Source: Plectrocnemia conspersa
Taxonomy: Eukaryota > Arthropoda > Insecta > Trichoptera > Polycentropodidae
Direction: 5' to 3'
Assembly (NCBI GenBank): GCA_009617715.1
Contig: VTFK01000009.1
Span: 1 to 64,000, forward strand
Length of the DNA: 64,000 nt
Below, in pieces: positions 1-12,745 of this stretch. Each line of letters opens with the position of its first letter. The stretch's first letter is position 1. Made by a program: the position numbers and the translations under genes. The notes under the pieces were generated by a model, which had not been told where the DNA came from, searched no databases, and was given only the letters and a program-made list of their open reading frames with translations.

Positions 1-379
1 TTAACCAAGTAGCAAACCAAAATAATTAAAATTTAGTAAATTATCAAACGTTTCATTTTTTTGTGTAATTATTTTGCAAATTTAGCCATGTATCAAACCT
101 TTAACTATTTATAATATTTCATGTCCGTTTTAATTTACATTTAAATAATTGTCAAAAAATGAACGAAGGCTTGTAGTTTGTATTTGGTAATAATATAGTA
201 CAAACAAGCAAAATGTATATGATGTGCATGTGTTACTAACATTAAGCTTTACAACCTTATACAGTACTACTAACATTCCTTTTCTTTCTTCATGTTTATT
301 GTAATTTTATTTATTGTCATGTTTATTGTAATTCTGTGTTAGTATTATTTCCAAACATCGCGTCCTCACAGAGTTTGTA
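1..379. other. AT-rich intergenic DNA, no gene seen
   Basis: I see no coding potential or recognisable repeat here. The stretch leads into the LTR-element debris that follows. Confidence 0.5.
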
Positions 380-651
380 ATGTGAGGACAAACACTGTAA
401 AGGCCCGCTGATGTGCCCGTCATTATGAAACTAATGTTTCATGGTGGGGGTATGTTGACGCCGTTTCGCCGTTTATTGCACGTTCGCGAACGCCGTCATA
501 CGGCGTTCGGGAAAGAAACCCAATTTTGACGTTAGTCGGCTCCGATCGTCGTTACAAAGCGGTCGGACCACGCCGAGCTCAATAAAACTGTTACACCAGC
601 ACACGTGTTTTTGGATTGACCTAAGACCTAACCAGCACGCGTATCCCTACA
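380..651 (+). mobile_element. 3' end of an LTR retroelement (polypurine tract plus short LTR)
   Basis: The stretch is clearly more GC-rich than its surroundings. A purine run (GGTGGGGG, 443-450) is followed at 453 by TGTTGACG and ends at 651 with CCCTACA. That gives a roughly 199-bp block with the TG...CA ends usual for LTRs. An AATAAA signal lies at 581-586, where an LTR polyadenylation signal would be expected. A polypurine tract directly 5' of an LTR is the normal arrangement at the 3' end of an element. I see no second LTR and no target duplication, so this is a truncated or rearranged copy. It could be another GC-rich repeat; the LTR reading is an inference. Confidence 0.45.
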
Positions 652-652
652 C

Positions 653-1345
653 GCAACAATGGCACAGAGGCTTAATTCAAAAAATAAACAGCGCACTAAT
701 GAAGCAATATGTAGAATTACTTGAATCGTACATTTTCATTAGATTATTCAGAATTAAACAAAATAACGAATATTCTGAATTATAAGAAATAAGAGTTGGA
801 GTTCTACAAGGAATTATCTTATAGCCGACACTCTATATGTTGTAGACGTATGATTTGCTACAAATAGAGAATGTCACAATTGCAACATTCGTGGATGATT
901 CATCAATTCCGGCAGTAAGGAAAGAAATAGCGAACACTACCGAAAAACTTCAACAAGCCAATGATAAGATCACCAATTAGTGCAAAAAATGGAAAATAAA
1001 GTCGAATGAATTAAAATCGGTACAAATCAACTTTATCTATAAAAATATAACTACCTAATCAATTGAAAATTTTCATAAACGGCAATACCATCCCATTTGG
1101 AAATACAGCTAAATGCCTTGGCATGACCTTGGACATCAAACTGCAGCGAAATGAACATATGAAAAAAAAAAAAAATAAGAACTTAAATTATATAGAAGAA
1201 ATTCCAAACTATCAATATACAACAAAATCAAAATACATAATCGAATCCTGAAACCAGTTTGGGTCTATGGCATACAACTCATGTATGTTCGCAGTAGAGA
1301 CATACATCGTGACCTGGAAGTCAAAAACGTCGCCAGTGCTATAAA
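653..1345 (+). pseudogene. decayed Jockey-like non-LTR reverse transcriptase
   Basis: Translation in shifting frames gives a chain of reverse-transcriptase blocks in the right order. Near 790-810 there is a degraded G-V-P-Q-G block, read as GVLQGIIL. Near 885-900 the catalytic F-A-D-D box has decayed to FVDDS. Then comes a helix region (ANTTEKLQQANDKI) followed by KKWKIKSNELKSVQINF, typical of the Jockey group. Next are NTAKCLGMTLDIKL and, near 1253, KPVWVYGIQL. Several stops and frameshifts interrupt it, so it is dead. It begins almost exactly where the LTR block ends and stops where the hAT-like end begins. Confidence 0.8.
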
Positions 1346-1346
1346 A

Positions 1347-1565
1347 CTAGGGATTGCAATACCGGTAATACTGTTATTAGGGCAAAAATATCATTTAGTA
1401 CTACCGGTATTAAATAATAAAATACCGGAAGTACCGAAAATATTTTTTGTTTTTTTTTGAAATCCGTACATCTTATTTGTTGATTGAAATATAACTTACA
1501 ATTTCCTTGGCTTTAGTACTACGAAAACGACGATGCAAATATTGCTTGAAAGCAAAATTGTATGG
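1347..1565. mobile_element. hAT-like terminal fragment with CCGG-rich end
   Basis: At 1347 the sequence CTAGGGATTGCAATACCGG begins, followed by several further ACCGGTA/TACCGG motifs. This resembles ends of small hAT-type DNA transposons, though I see no matching opposite end. The part from 1517 (tactacgaaaacgacgatgc) is recognisably similar to 13488 onward (aactacaaaaacagcgatgc). The two places therefore appear to share one dispersed element. Function and boundaries are uncertain. Confidence 0.4.
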
Positions 1566-2605
1566 GATTGACCTAAGTAGTTTTATCGGGGTAGGATATC
1601 AAAATATAATAATATTATCCCTTAGTCTAAGAAAGCCGAATTATCGCTATGCAAAAAAATTCAACTGGCATGTATTTATGCGCGAATTTAAAATAAATAA
1701 TTAACCATGTTTGATATTTTTGTATTTTTGTATATGCAGGACAAATCAACATATAATAAATACATCTCAGACAAATATAAAGGTACCCTGCATTTCCCAG
1801 TAATTATGTTATGTGAGAAAGAAATGACCACTCCCTTTTTTGATAAGGATAGCTGGCGAAGTAAAAACAAAAGCAGGTATTGTATACACGAAATTATTTT
1901 TTTTTATCTTTATACAGAAATATTTTTACCGTAATAGTTCACGGAATATGCATCATTAAACATATGTGCTAAATATTAGTAGTAAATAACAATAATTATA
2001 TATAAAAAAATATTGAAATGTGTGTATTTTTAAAAAAAAAAATTTTTTAATTAGAAAATGTGGCAATGTTATTGTTTTTTTATTAATTAAAAATTGCTTG
2101 TACTAAACGATATATTTAAATCGTCTTGACGAAGGTTTTTTTTTAATAAAACTTAATTTATATTTTATTTTTTGAAGTAAATAAATATGAAAAATATATT
2201 TTTTATTATTATTGTAACAACTAAATATTATTGTTTTTTTTATTATCTAACATTATTGAGAGTATACAAAAAAAGTTTAAAATTTTTAAAACATATGCAT
2301 AACAAAATTTTATTAAAAATGCAAATCAATGATTTTTAAATTTTTTTGCATATGTTAGGCCAAATTGTCTGGGACTAAAAAAAGGTTATACAGTATTTAC
2401 GTATTTATTTTTCTATAATATTTACATAAAAAATTATAACTCAAATTTAATTAATGTTATTTTTAACGTGAGTAGAAATAAATTGGTATACGAGAGATAA
2501 TTTGTTTTCTAAAATGATAAAATAATAACGACATTGGGCATTTTATATTAATTAATTACATTAAATAGTTTATTTATAATTAATAAAATATATTAAAAAA
2601 CGTAC
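1566..2605. other. AT-rich stretch without a recognisable gene
   Basis: It contains many A and T runs and short open frames with no domain signal. If the flanking minus-strand gene continues left, this is part of its second intron. I see no further exon of it here. Confidence 0.5.
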
Positions 2606-5600
2606 CTTTCCTCTATGATGTCTCGGACTGTCTAGCAACCCTTTTAAAAATATTTCCGCCGTATTATTTAGATTTATCTCTTTTATCACCTCTGGTTCTT
2701 CTTTGATTTCTGCAAAAAAAAAAACACATTACCGTCAAAAATTAATTCAATCACTATTGTATTTTATAATATGGCAAATAGTATTTTTAAGTAATTTTTA
2801 ACCATAAACCGCTTTTTAATATAAATAAAAATAAGTTAAAAATTGAATTACTATTGGTCGAATTCAATAAAAATGAGCATGTGGAAGATGCTCTTGTATT
2901 TTTTCCATACATATATCATTTTTTAAAAGAGCTAAAATTTATAGCCCTCTTTTACGACTTGCGTCAATCACTTTGTGGGTTTTATATTAAATTTTGGCTT
3001 TTATCTCTTATTTGCTGTTCGCATTTTACGATCCAGTTGCGGAATAACGTTTTAAGTAATGGAGTTAAATTTATGTAGAGCATTTTTTTCCGTCAAAGTG
3101 AACGCTCTACGTACTATATTGAAGTATCGGTACATCAAAAACACCCAAAGGGAAATTAGGGTCACGCACCAGCGTGTGCAATTTTTTTGTGAAATATCAC
3201 CATCATATTTTTTGCTGTGGCGTTTTATGAATAAACGCTACATAAAGGAAAATATGTTATGGGGGAAGGAGTTTAAAGGGCGTGACTTGATGATATATGT
3301 ACAATGCCCTTTCAAATTAACAAATTTTCAGTTAATTTTATTAAGATATATTAAATATAATCTTTAGGTTTTAAGATATCACTAATGTTTTGTATTGAAA
3401 TCTTTTGCTTCGTTAATTAGCTTTTAAATTTTGAAATATATGGATAGATTTATATTTTAACAAATTTCAGCTTGGTTACAATCGTTTAGTGTGTATTTTC
3501 TCACATATTCTCATCTGAACAACGCTTTCACCAGACTATTTATATACCAATATCAATAAATCTGTACCACATGATAACAGACAATGCCAGTATCACAACT
3601 ACATACTATAATAAAACTTTCAAGGAATATTGAGAGATGCTACTTTTTTAAGCAGTTGGTTAGTCATATAATATATAGTTTATGCTGATATTAAATAACA
3701 ATATGCAGGTTCGAATAAGTTGAGCGATTTGAAAGTGAATGTGTTAATGAGTGTTAATGTGATGTGTATAGTCTCTAGCATTTTATATTAGTCCTTGGAC
3801 GAATAAGAGAAAATAGCAATTTAAGACCAATAGCGTTATTGCTTAGCTGCACCTCCCATTGTGAAAGCGTAACTTGCAACCATCCGATAATGACAAAGGA
3901 TACCTATTACAATGCTTATTAGATGCGAGACCATAAGTATTTTCTTCTAAGCGCGTAGTTCTAAATTTATAAATAAAAAGTTTTAAGAGTTGTGATAAAC
4001 TTTTATTTAGTCATTATCCTTTGATCTTTCTAGAGCAGTATTGTTGTATCAATACAAAACAAAAAAATAGTTTTACAGAATAAAATACGGGCCAAAAAGC
4101 ACTTTCTGGGATAAATTTTCGTTCAGGAATCCAAAACTAGATTTCCTCGAGAATAGTTTGATTGTTGATAGTAGCAATGCAATTGCTTGGGAGAAATACT
4201 AATGCTTTCTCTAATAACATACTTAGTACTACAGGGGTTGGGGATCCGCTCAACTGGCCGTCACAAGCTGGGTGTCCACCCATAAGGGTTGGACTCATCT
4301 TCATCAAACTTCATCGAAATAAAATATAAAAAAAAATATTTTTTTTTATATTTTATTTCGAAGATTATGGTTCTAAACGTTTCATATATAGAAATATTTT
4401 CGTAAAAATTTAAACCTACTGAGTTACGAGTGTTTAAGTTTTTAAAATTGTCGCCATTTTGCAAAAAATTGACACATTGAATTTTTCTAGCAAACAAATA
4501 CAGGGTGCTTAAGAATTCTACACTGCCACCAAAATTCAACTTTAAATCGGTATAAATAAGCTTATACTGACCTTAACTATATTGCAAGTCTTATAAGCGT
4601 ATGTATGGTGGGTCGATCGGCTCATAACACTAACCTTGTTTCGGAAAAAAAAACTTTTTTTTTAATTTTTTTTTTAAACAGTATCATAAGGGTATTTAAA
4701 AGCTCTATTCTGTAACAAAAATTCAAGTCTATATCTTTAAAAGAAACCAAATACCAGCGTTAACTATATGCCAAGTCGCATAAAAGCTCGTTCGGGGGCC
4801 AGGTCAATATACCGTAAGACTCGTTTTTTAATAAAAAAAATAATTTAAAATTTGTTTTAAATGCAAATTAAGCTTCTGAACACTTTATGTCTACGACATT
4901 TTTCAGTAAGATGTGATTTCGCGAAGTTATGACACTTTTAATTTTTCCATTGGCCGCCATTTTGTAAACAAATTTTATATTCTTTTTTCATACAGAATAT
5001 ATAAGGGGTGCTCAATAATTCTATACGATACTATAAATTGAGTTCTAAGTCTTGAAAACCAAGAAATTAAGAGCGTTAACTCTTCTGCAAGTCTCAAAAT
5101 GGCTCGTATGGGGATATCCGATCGATCTGATACATCGCTTGTTTTGAAACAAAAAACTATTTTTTTTATATTTTGAATATATAGTGATCCCTCAGAATTT
5201 TGTAAACATTTTTTTTTATTAAGAATTGCAATATTTAGGTTTCGATTAGGATGAGTTTCATTTGGAAAATGTAATTTTAAATGTAGCTTCCAAACTTCAG
5301 TTAAGTCAAAAAACGGATCTTAGGCCTAAGCATGGAGTTAATGATAATTCATAATAATTTATTGAAATAAGAGCCATAAAAAAAGCGAACGGAAAGTAGA
5401 ATTCATTTAATATAAATATATATGTATGTATATAGAAATGGCACTGGGTAATAAAATCTTAATCTCAAGAAACAACTAAAAAAGAATGGTGCTGGAACGG
5501 AGACTAGAAAAATGATAATATGTTTTACTTTAATAATATTTATAGATATCCACTGTTACTTAATCAAATACCACCATTTAAAACAATATTTGGTTTATAC

Positions 5601-8600
5601 AGTTAAAAGGATTCAGCTACATACGTTTTAATTTGCAAAACCGACAAAATCGACATATTCGCTCAGTATTAGAGCAACATAATAATTATCATGTAAAGTG
5701 AGAAAATAATGATAGAATAACGATCGAAAATTAAGGGTTATTCGTAATTAATGAGAGCCTTATATTAGACAAAATAGGTTTATATACAATCATATTATTT
5801 TGATTAGTAACAATCCACTCAATGATTTAATTTATAAACGCTATTTTTGCACTAAATAAATAAGATCATTGATAAGTTTCAAGACTAGTTTTTAATAGGT
5901 TGATACACCATATCCTACTGCTACAATTTTAGTGCAAATTAGCAATCGCATCTAGAGGCAGTATAAATTTGCATTAGATTTTTAATTGAGTAGACTTTTA
6001 CACAAGTTAGTACTGAGAGTAAAAAACGAGCTATCTATATTTATATACATGTATATAATAAAGCTGAGTGAACCTTTATTTTATTTTATTTTTATACCTT
6101 GTTTCCAATCTCTCAAAAATCGATTAGGTCAAGTGGTGCGTCTGATTGCTTTCATTCTCACATTTCTCCACAAACAAACTCATTCGAAACAAACACTCAA
6201 CTCATACATTAATCACGGCGACGAAGCGATTCTGTGACAACAGCGACATATGCTTATATAAATAATCACACTTGTTGTTTTCCAGACGCAGTAGAACTTC
6301 TAATTGATAACGTTGATGAAGATTCGTCATCGACCCATAACAGATAGAGGAGAAGATTCTGGTTCGTTTTTAAAACGCTCGTAAATGCAAACGTCAACAT
6401 CCTCTCAGTGCTGAGATTATTTTGGGAATATAATGCCATCCCGAATCACGAAAGTTCTTGACCCAAATCAACTTTGCATCTTGTGTGCAAAATTTATTTA
6501 TTTTACAAATTCAATATATGCAAAAAAAACAAATATAGAAAATTTAAGCTTTTGATTAAAATAAAAAAAACGAATGCTGATAGATCGTTAATCATTTATG
6601 CTATAAAAATAAAGGCAAAAAGTTGTGGTGAATTTTAAGATCAATATTATCGCATTAATAATGCGGTATTAAAGTTATGCGTAAGATGAAAAAAGAGTTA
6701 AAATCCGCGGATCATATCCGACCCGCTGCTTATTTTAATCAGGCCTGCAAGTTGGGAATATATTTTTCATTTATAAGCGCTTAAAATTTTAAAGTAGGCG
6801 CTACAACGGAACGGTTAAATAGCAATTTAAGGAGTTGTAAGATATGACCGTATATGGTGCTCCCATTGCTTCGTATTTCGCTGTGACGTTATGCAGTTAT
6901 ATTTGGACAAGGTATTTTGTAACCAATGCATCGTTTTTTGATATATTTTATTCTAATTTGATTACTAGCGGATATTCGTATCGCCAAAGCCAAAAAAGGG
7001 AATATTGGACTTTGAATGTTATGCTTTTAAAGTAGAGTGGAGTCTAACATATTTTGTTATCAATTTATTTGACAAGGCATTATGTTTATTATGCAGTTTT
7101 TTTCTGCATAAATGCATTGTAATAAAAAAACGCATTAACTAACTAATAAAATAATGCCAAAGTTGCAGTCAAAATATATGTGCCCCTAAAAATATTTTTT
7201 TATGGCAATCCACCATCCTTCTGGTGAAACGTTGAGCACATTGTGAGTAACATCAATAGGCAATTTTATAGCAAAGTAAATAATTTCGAGAAATTTTCTT
7301 TCGACTCGATCGATAACCTCTTTTTCTAAAGTCCTACAGTTTAGGTGAAGGTGTTTTAAGCAGAAATACTTTCGTCGATGACTTTCGAGTGACGTTTGAT
7401 TAGGGATAAAGATTTTGTATGCACATTGCCAAAGTTTGTGATGCTCGGCTGCGTTATGCGGAGCGCGTGCTACTTTAAATATTTATTGGAGATGCATCTT
7501 CATAGCATCCTCGAATATTGCTACATTGTCTGGAATCCTAGCGAAGCGAAGTGCTCCTTGTTGCTCGAGAGAATTCAATAAAAAAATTTACAAGAGGAAG
7601 TACTAATCGAATCATTGTTTTTCCAGGGTCCAGTTCACTTTCGGCAGCAATATATAAGAAATATTTATTTTGTATAATGACCATCGTGATGCATTGGGAA
7701 TACTTGGAAAGTCATGATGGTTCGATTAAGAATAAATTCCTTTGTGAAAATTTGGAGTAGGCAGTATTTGGATTTTTCATATCAAGTAAATATGTCTGTA
7801 TATCTATGTTTATGATTTACGCAGGTGTGTCGTCGCGTGTTCGTGTATTATTTGTTAATTTCACGAAAAGTGAGCCATAAATTTTTAGGAAAGCCCTGAC
7901 CTGCAAATATTGCATGTTTTCTATTGCTATTACTACGGCACGAAATCTGTTTGGCAAATATAATAAAAGGCGTTTGTCTCGCACGTTCACACCTGCAAAT
8001 TAATACAGATTGTTCGAAAATTAGTTTCGGTTGTTAAACTTGAATTTAACTATAAATAAATTAGAGTTTAAATTAGATGACAAAATATTGTTAAGTGAAA
8101 CAATATAAAATATTCTTTAGTCAACTAATTGGCTTATTTTGAACATAGACTTCAATAATGCCTGTGTTATATATTTTTACGAAATGTACAACTGCTGTAC
8201 AATATAAAATTAAACACAGTTCGAGGTATTTTATATTAAAAAATATTTTAATGTATAAAATATTGTATATGTTTAATGAACACGCACAATACAACACGTA
8301 ACAGCAAATCAAACAATTTTATTTATTTATTTCTAGAATTAAAACAATGTTATTGCTTTAAACATTTTGAACAAAGAGCAAAGTTAAAAAATAATCTGCA
8401 ATTGTGGTAGAAATATAGTGTAGTATAGAAATAAAATAAAAAAAGCTATTGAACAAAAATAAAATACTTTTAAGTTAATTTTTTTTGTGTATGATCATAA
8501 AATTGTTTTTGTTGCTTGAAATATTTAATTCATGTAGTAGTTTGAGAAATGATTTAATTATCCTGAGAATAGGAGCTGTTAATGGACGTCCGTTCGGATA

Positions 8601-11600
8601 CTCGTAATTGCTACATTAAGCAAATTCAAGGAAGACAAATTTATGACTCGTTTAACGAGCTTAAGACATTAATTTTAACGCAACGTTTTTTAGTAAAATA
8701 TTGCATATAAATATTAATTCAAAATAGTTATTTCATTTCGTCTTAAATTCGCGAGCTCAAAATTTAATCAGTGCAGCTCTAAATACAATATAGTAGAGCA
8801 AATTAAAGTTACCTACTTTCAGTTTCAGCATCAATTAAATTATTTTTGCACTTGATTACAAATATTTTTTATATGCATATAAATACAGAAATCACAGCAG
8901 TAATATAAAATACAACAAAAAAAACTTATAGATCAATATTGAATTATAAATTACTGATCTTATCAATTTCTTTTTTTTATAGAACATAAATAATTCAGCC
9001 CAGACACGTCTAGTCGATAAGGTACACGCGCAACAATCGTATCATTGATACATAAATCCGAGAGCCATTGATTGTGTATGTCTAGACTAGTTTTATAGTG
9101 ACATTATTGGACTCAATAGTACGTGAAAGTCAAAAAAATCTAATTTATTTAATTAAAAAACCACGAAAGATGTGTTTTAATAACATATTCAGGCACTAAT
9201 TTAATGAGTAGGTAATTATTGTATAATGTTTAAGTAAATATAATTTTATCAAGATTCAAGATCACATTCAAGGTTTGGTAGAACAAAAAACATTAAAGAA
9301 GAATGTTATATTTACGGTTTAAGTTAGAATTCAATATCATGCTGATAGACACGTAGCTTTGTTGGTTACTTTTGTAACATATTTACGTTTTTAAGGGCTT
9401 GGAATTGATCAAAGCAAACCGCAATGCAGCTACGGTGAAATAAACAAAAATATAGGTTTGAATATAATTATTAAAAACAAATACTATAATACATAAAAAA
9501 ACAAATGGGGTATTTTTCAAAAAAAATTTAACGAGTCAACCGATAGTTATTGTAAAATGTCAAGGGTTCTTATTCTTAAAACTCGCGCGGTATTTACCGT
9601 AATCAAGGATAAAAATAAACATGAATTAGACAATAGAATGTAAAGAATGCGACCACACAAAAGCCCTCGTTACGTTTAGAAAAAAGGGTTTCATTCAAAT
9701 AACACGCAACTATTCTCAGATGCATTAAAAAATATTTCTTTGATGCGGAACAGTTACGGGAAACAATATATCACCGGAAGACAAAATGCACCGTAAAGTC
9801 ACAATATTCCCGTTGCACAATTCGACTTCGGAAAGATGTCCATTAAGCAAATGTTACTTTCTAGAGGCGTATACATATTTTGTTTGTTGAAGAAACGAGT
9901 GCATTAATTGGTTGGCTGGTCGCTGCATGATTATGATTCATCAGCAAGTTTTGCAACCCTTGATACTTAAGGCTGTCTCCAGTGAACAGAGGGCAGACAC
10001 GTATACACGGTCAGATACGGCCCGAAACTCGGACGGCCATGTCCAGAGAGGGACTCCCATATTATTATGCATTTCTATACCATGGACTATTTTATATTAA
10101 ATTATGATAATAGTAATAACATAAATGATACAAAATACAGTAAACTGTAATCTAAGCTATCAACGAGTGAATTGTTGGAACAAAATAAAATCATACAAAT
10201 ATCGTATTAAGCTGTCAAGCCAAATTGAACCTTAAACTCATACTATGTAAGAACTGTCATAGAAAATTGTCTTTATCAAACTTTGCTATAAATATAGATA
10301 AGTTGTCACATTTTTTATTTATGTCCACAACGAATGCGCAACACTGTCATGTGCTTTTTCACGTGTTTTGATATACAGCTCGTTTATTATGAGGTACATT
10401 AAACACGTGTTAGATAACGAAGGCGCATACCGAGTTATTGATTTTTCTGTACATTTTGTATACATTTATCATTTTAAGGATACGGTGTCGTAAACGTCAA
10501 GGTAGCGATTAGGGAAATGTTTCTGTAACAGCCGAAGATATCTCCTAGAAAAAGCGTTTGGCTCTGTGTGCATTTTATGGATTTTTCGTAGAAAAACATA
10601 CATACACACTTTTTGCATTGAAAAAAATACGTTTTCATTCAAGTGTATAAAAATATGTGCTGGTTTTATTTTCAGAAGGAAATCGTAGCAAAATGTTTGC
10701 GGAGGCGGAAAGAAAAATAAATTTTGTTCAGAAAACATTTTTATGTTAATGTCGCGTATACAGTGAAATCAATATGTAAACGTAGAAGTTTATATTACAC
10801 GTGAGCTCGATAAAACCTATTTATAATGTAAAATGTTTCTTATGAATAATTCAATTTCATTCGGGTTCTTAAAAGAGTGAGACGACTTATTATTTTGAAG
10901 TTATTTTAATACGTTTATTCAGAAGAGATTTACCGAAGCATTACTGAACACCAAGGAAGAGATTAAAATAAGCCGAGTCTCACTAATACTCATTTCAGAT
11001 ATCGAGTGGTTACAAATTAACACTAAAATAGTGAGAATATAAAAAATATATTAGAAAAGCCCAAAACTCAACTGACTACTACTGTAATCCAAACTACTTT
11101 ATTATTATCATGAAGTAACCACAATGGTTTCGCTTACAAATAATCACCCGGAAGGGGTATAATATACAGTTATTTTATTTTATTTTTCTAAATTTGATTT
11201 AAATTAGCTATTAAAGAATATTTTTATTTACTCGTGACAAATTAATTCATATAACATGTTATTGAGATATTTAATTAATTTATCGAAATGTTCGATAAGC
11301 ATGGCAATTTACAACGTCACGTTGCAACGTCGAGTTCTTAGTCACGTTGCAGCGGCGGATAAGCCATGGAGCATTTGCTGAGATTCTTAATTAATTATTT
11401 TTCCGAGTTGAAGTTTATTTGGGCTCCCTAAACAAAGAAAACATACAATTTTATAGGTCTTGAAATACATTTTTTAATTAGCAATTTGTTTATAATATTC
11501 AATTTACTCTTAAAGCAAATAAGGAAGTAAAGCTTTATTCTTTAAAATATGCTATTGTTATGAGATTTTTACTAAAGGATCTAATGTGAGAATTAAGTGT

Positions 11601-12745
11601 ATAAGTACATATTAAATTATGGGTGAACGGATTTTTGCGGACAAGAAATTTGCAGAAAAGATTTTTGTGGATACTGATTATTCCGGACCAAAAAAATCCA
11701 ACGGCATTAAATCGCATGATCTTGACGGTTAGTTGACGTCACTAAAACGTAAAATAATGCAACCTGGGAACTTTTCACGTAAAAACTTCCAGCGTTTGCA
11801 CCCGATGTGCAGCAAGTTGCGCCGTCTTGTTGGAATCATATGTCTTTCACATTCCGAAAATAGGCGGTTATAGCGCTACAAATGAGTTTGTAACATCACA
11901 TTGTATATGTGTTGTTGCAAGTTTAAATTTTACACTTTGAATACGCGTGATTATTGACAGCTGTCTGATTTACAGTGCTGCCAACATATAAAACGCGAAT
12001 TGGTTCTTATTGTATATTACATTTAATAACCTAATTTGTAGTAAAATAAAAAAAACATTTAGCTACGACGAGCGAATTATGATAAAATAAATAATTTTCT
12101 CAGTGGAGTCATTATTTTTTTTAATAATTGAAGGTTCATGGTGTAAAATTTTAGTGAATTATCATGAGCCCAAACTCGTAAATTTTAATTTAAAGTCTTA
12201 GTTCAAAAGGATTCATTATTTTATATGTGCAATGTTTGATTGAACTAAAAATAGCAAAAGTATGTTTATGTTTTTTAAATAGATTTTTTGATTTGATTCG
12301 TTTTTCATTCTGATTTTAATAAAAAAATTGCATTTTTTAAATCAATGGTCGGAAATTGAGGTTTTAGGTCATCTGTCAAAATCTCGTGTAAAAAACTTAA
12401 AATCAAGATGGTGGAACGTCAACGTGAAAAATGCTCGTTTGAACGTAGATGCGTAAAAATATCTACATATTTATAGCCTACTCCAGGGAGTTAGTTCGCC
12501 GAGCTGTCATGAAAATAATAAAGGTCCATTACGTACAAGAATAACTCGCGCATCTTTCGAACAAGACAGCTGTCAGATGAGATAAAATGGAGGGTGACAA
12601 ATGAAGTGGGGTGGGGGTTATAAATCACTTAATAAATGATTGGTCAATTATTTATCAACTCACCGTCTGCTTTGCGTCTCGTAGAGGAGACGAAGTCGCG
12701 GAAGCTCCATATGTCGCTGGTGTACCTGCCCCGCCTGCGGTTCAT
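2606..12745 (-). CDS. unrecognised gene, first two coding exons (3' part lies outside the window)
   Basis: Exon 1 is 12745-12664 and begins MNRRRGRYTSDIWSFRDF. It ends with a GTGAGT donor in phase 1. Exon 2 is 2709-2606: a pyrimidine-rich acceptor ending in TTTTGCAG, then a phase that restores a Glu codon, and a GTACGT donor in phase 0. Together they give 62 residues. The start is basic and aromatic; the second exon is acidic then hydrophobic, containing EIKEEPEVIKEINLNNTAEI and ending in a basic HHRGK. I do not recognise the family. Support comes from the matching intron phases, good splice sites and a CpG-rich leader upstream of exon 1. The intervening intron is 9,954 bp, and an extra exon in it cannot be excluded. 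Later exons should lie left of base 1; I found none between 1 and 2600. The start codon is the first ATG after the GC-rich leader. Confidence 0.62.
2710..4313. other. intronic AT-rich DNA
   Basis: This lies inside the long intron of the minus-strand gene. Short open frames on both strands show no family signal. Nothing else was recognised. Confidence 0.45.
4314..4361. repeat. 48-bp perfect palindrome
   Basis: The sequence starts TCGAAATAAAATATAAA and ends with its exact reverse complement. There is no spacer and no mismatch over 24 bp on each side. It is made mostly of A/T but has CG at both ends, so it is not simple poly-AT. It sits next to the diverged tandem repeat that follows. Confidence 0.9.
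4395..5165. repeat. diverged tandem repeat, unit about 500 bp
   Basis: Two long copies can be lined up about 500 bp apart. Paired landmarks are gccattttg at 4453 and 4956, attctacac/attctatac near 4514 and 5018, gcaagtct near 4585 and 5090, and tcgatcggctc/tcgatctgata near 4612 and 5122, followed by an A-run. A shorter third copy lies at about 4700-4830, with ccagcgttaactat and gccaagtcgcataaaagctcg. The copies are old and share perhaps two bases in three. I see no coding frame conserved between them. Confidence 0.65.
5166..7395. other. intronic sequence with weak signals only
   Basis: This is mostly AT-rich. At 6286 a good acceptor-like run (gttgttttccag) is followed by a short open frame reading AVELLIDNVDEDSSSTHNR and then a stop. 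That could be a plus-strand exon or a transposon scrap, but no partner exon was found. A small palindrome (CGCATTAATAATGCG) lies near 6650. Confidence 0.35.
7396..7640 (+). pseudogene. non-LTR retrotransposon, C-terminal reverse-transcriptase fragment
   Basis: The reading frame contains MLGCVMRSACYFKYL, then LEYCYIVWNPSE and LLLERIQ. This matches the well-known block after the catalytic domain in Jockey/CR1-type elements (pattern LGF..R....F.....L...LVRS.LEY...VW.P.......E.IQ...). A stop follows directly after the IQ motif. It lies inside the long intron of the minus-strand gene and is a 5'-truncated fossil. Confidence 0.75.
7641..12663. other. long intronic stretch, no gene confirmed
   Basis: This is the rest of the roughly 10 kb intron. 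I saw no exon with paired splice sites in phase. One minus-strand open frame at 10469-10738 ends in a protein-like segment (FSRRYLRLLQKHFPNRYLDV...). Its origin is unknown and it may be a transposon remnant. Two islands of more balanced composition, 11290-11390 and 11740-11890, were not identified. Confidence 0.4.

Noticed and set aside
6286..6346. Plus-strand exon reading AVELLIDNVDEDSSSTHNR
   Set aside because: There is an acceptor-like site, but no upstream exon, start or family match. It is too short to call.
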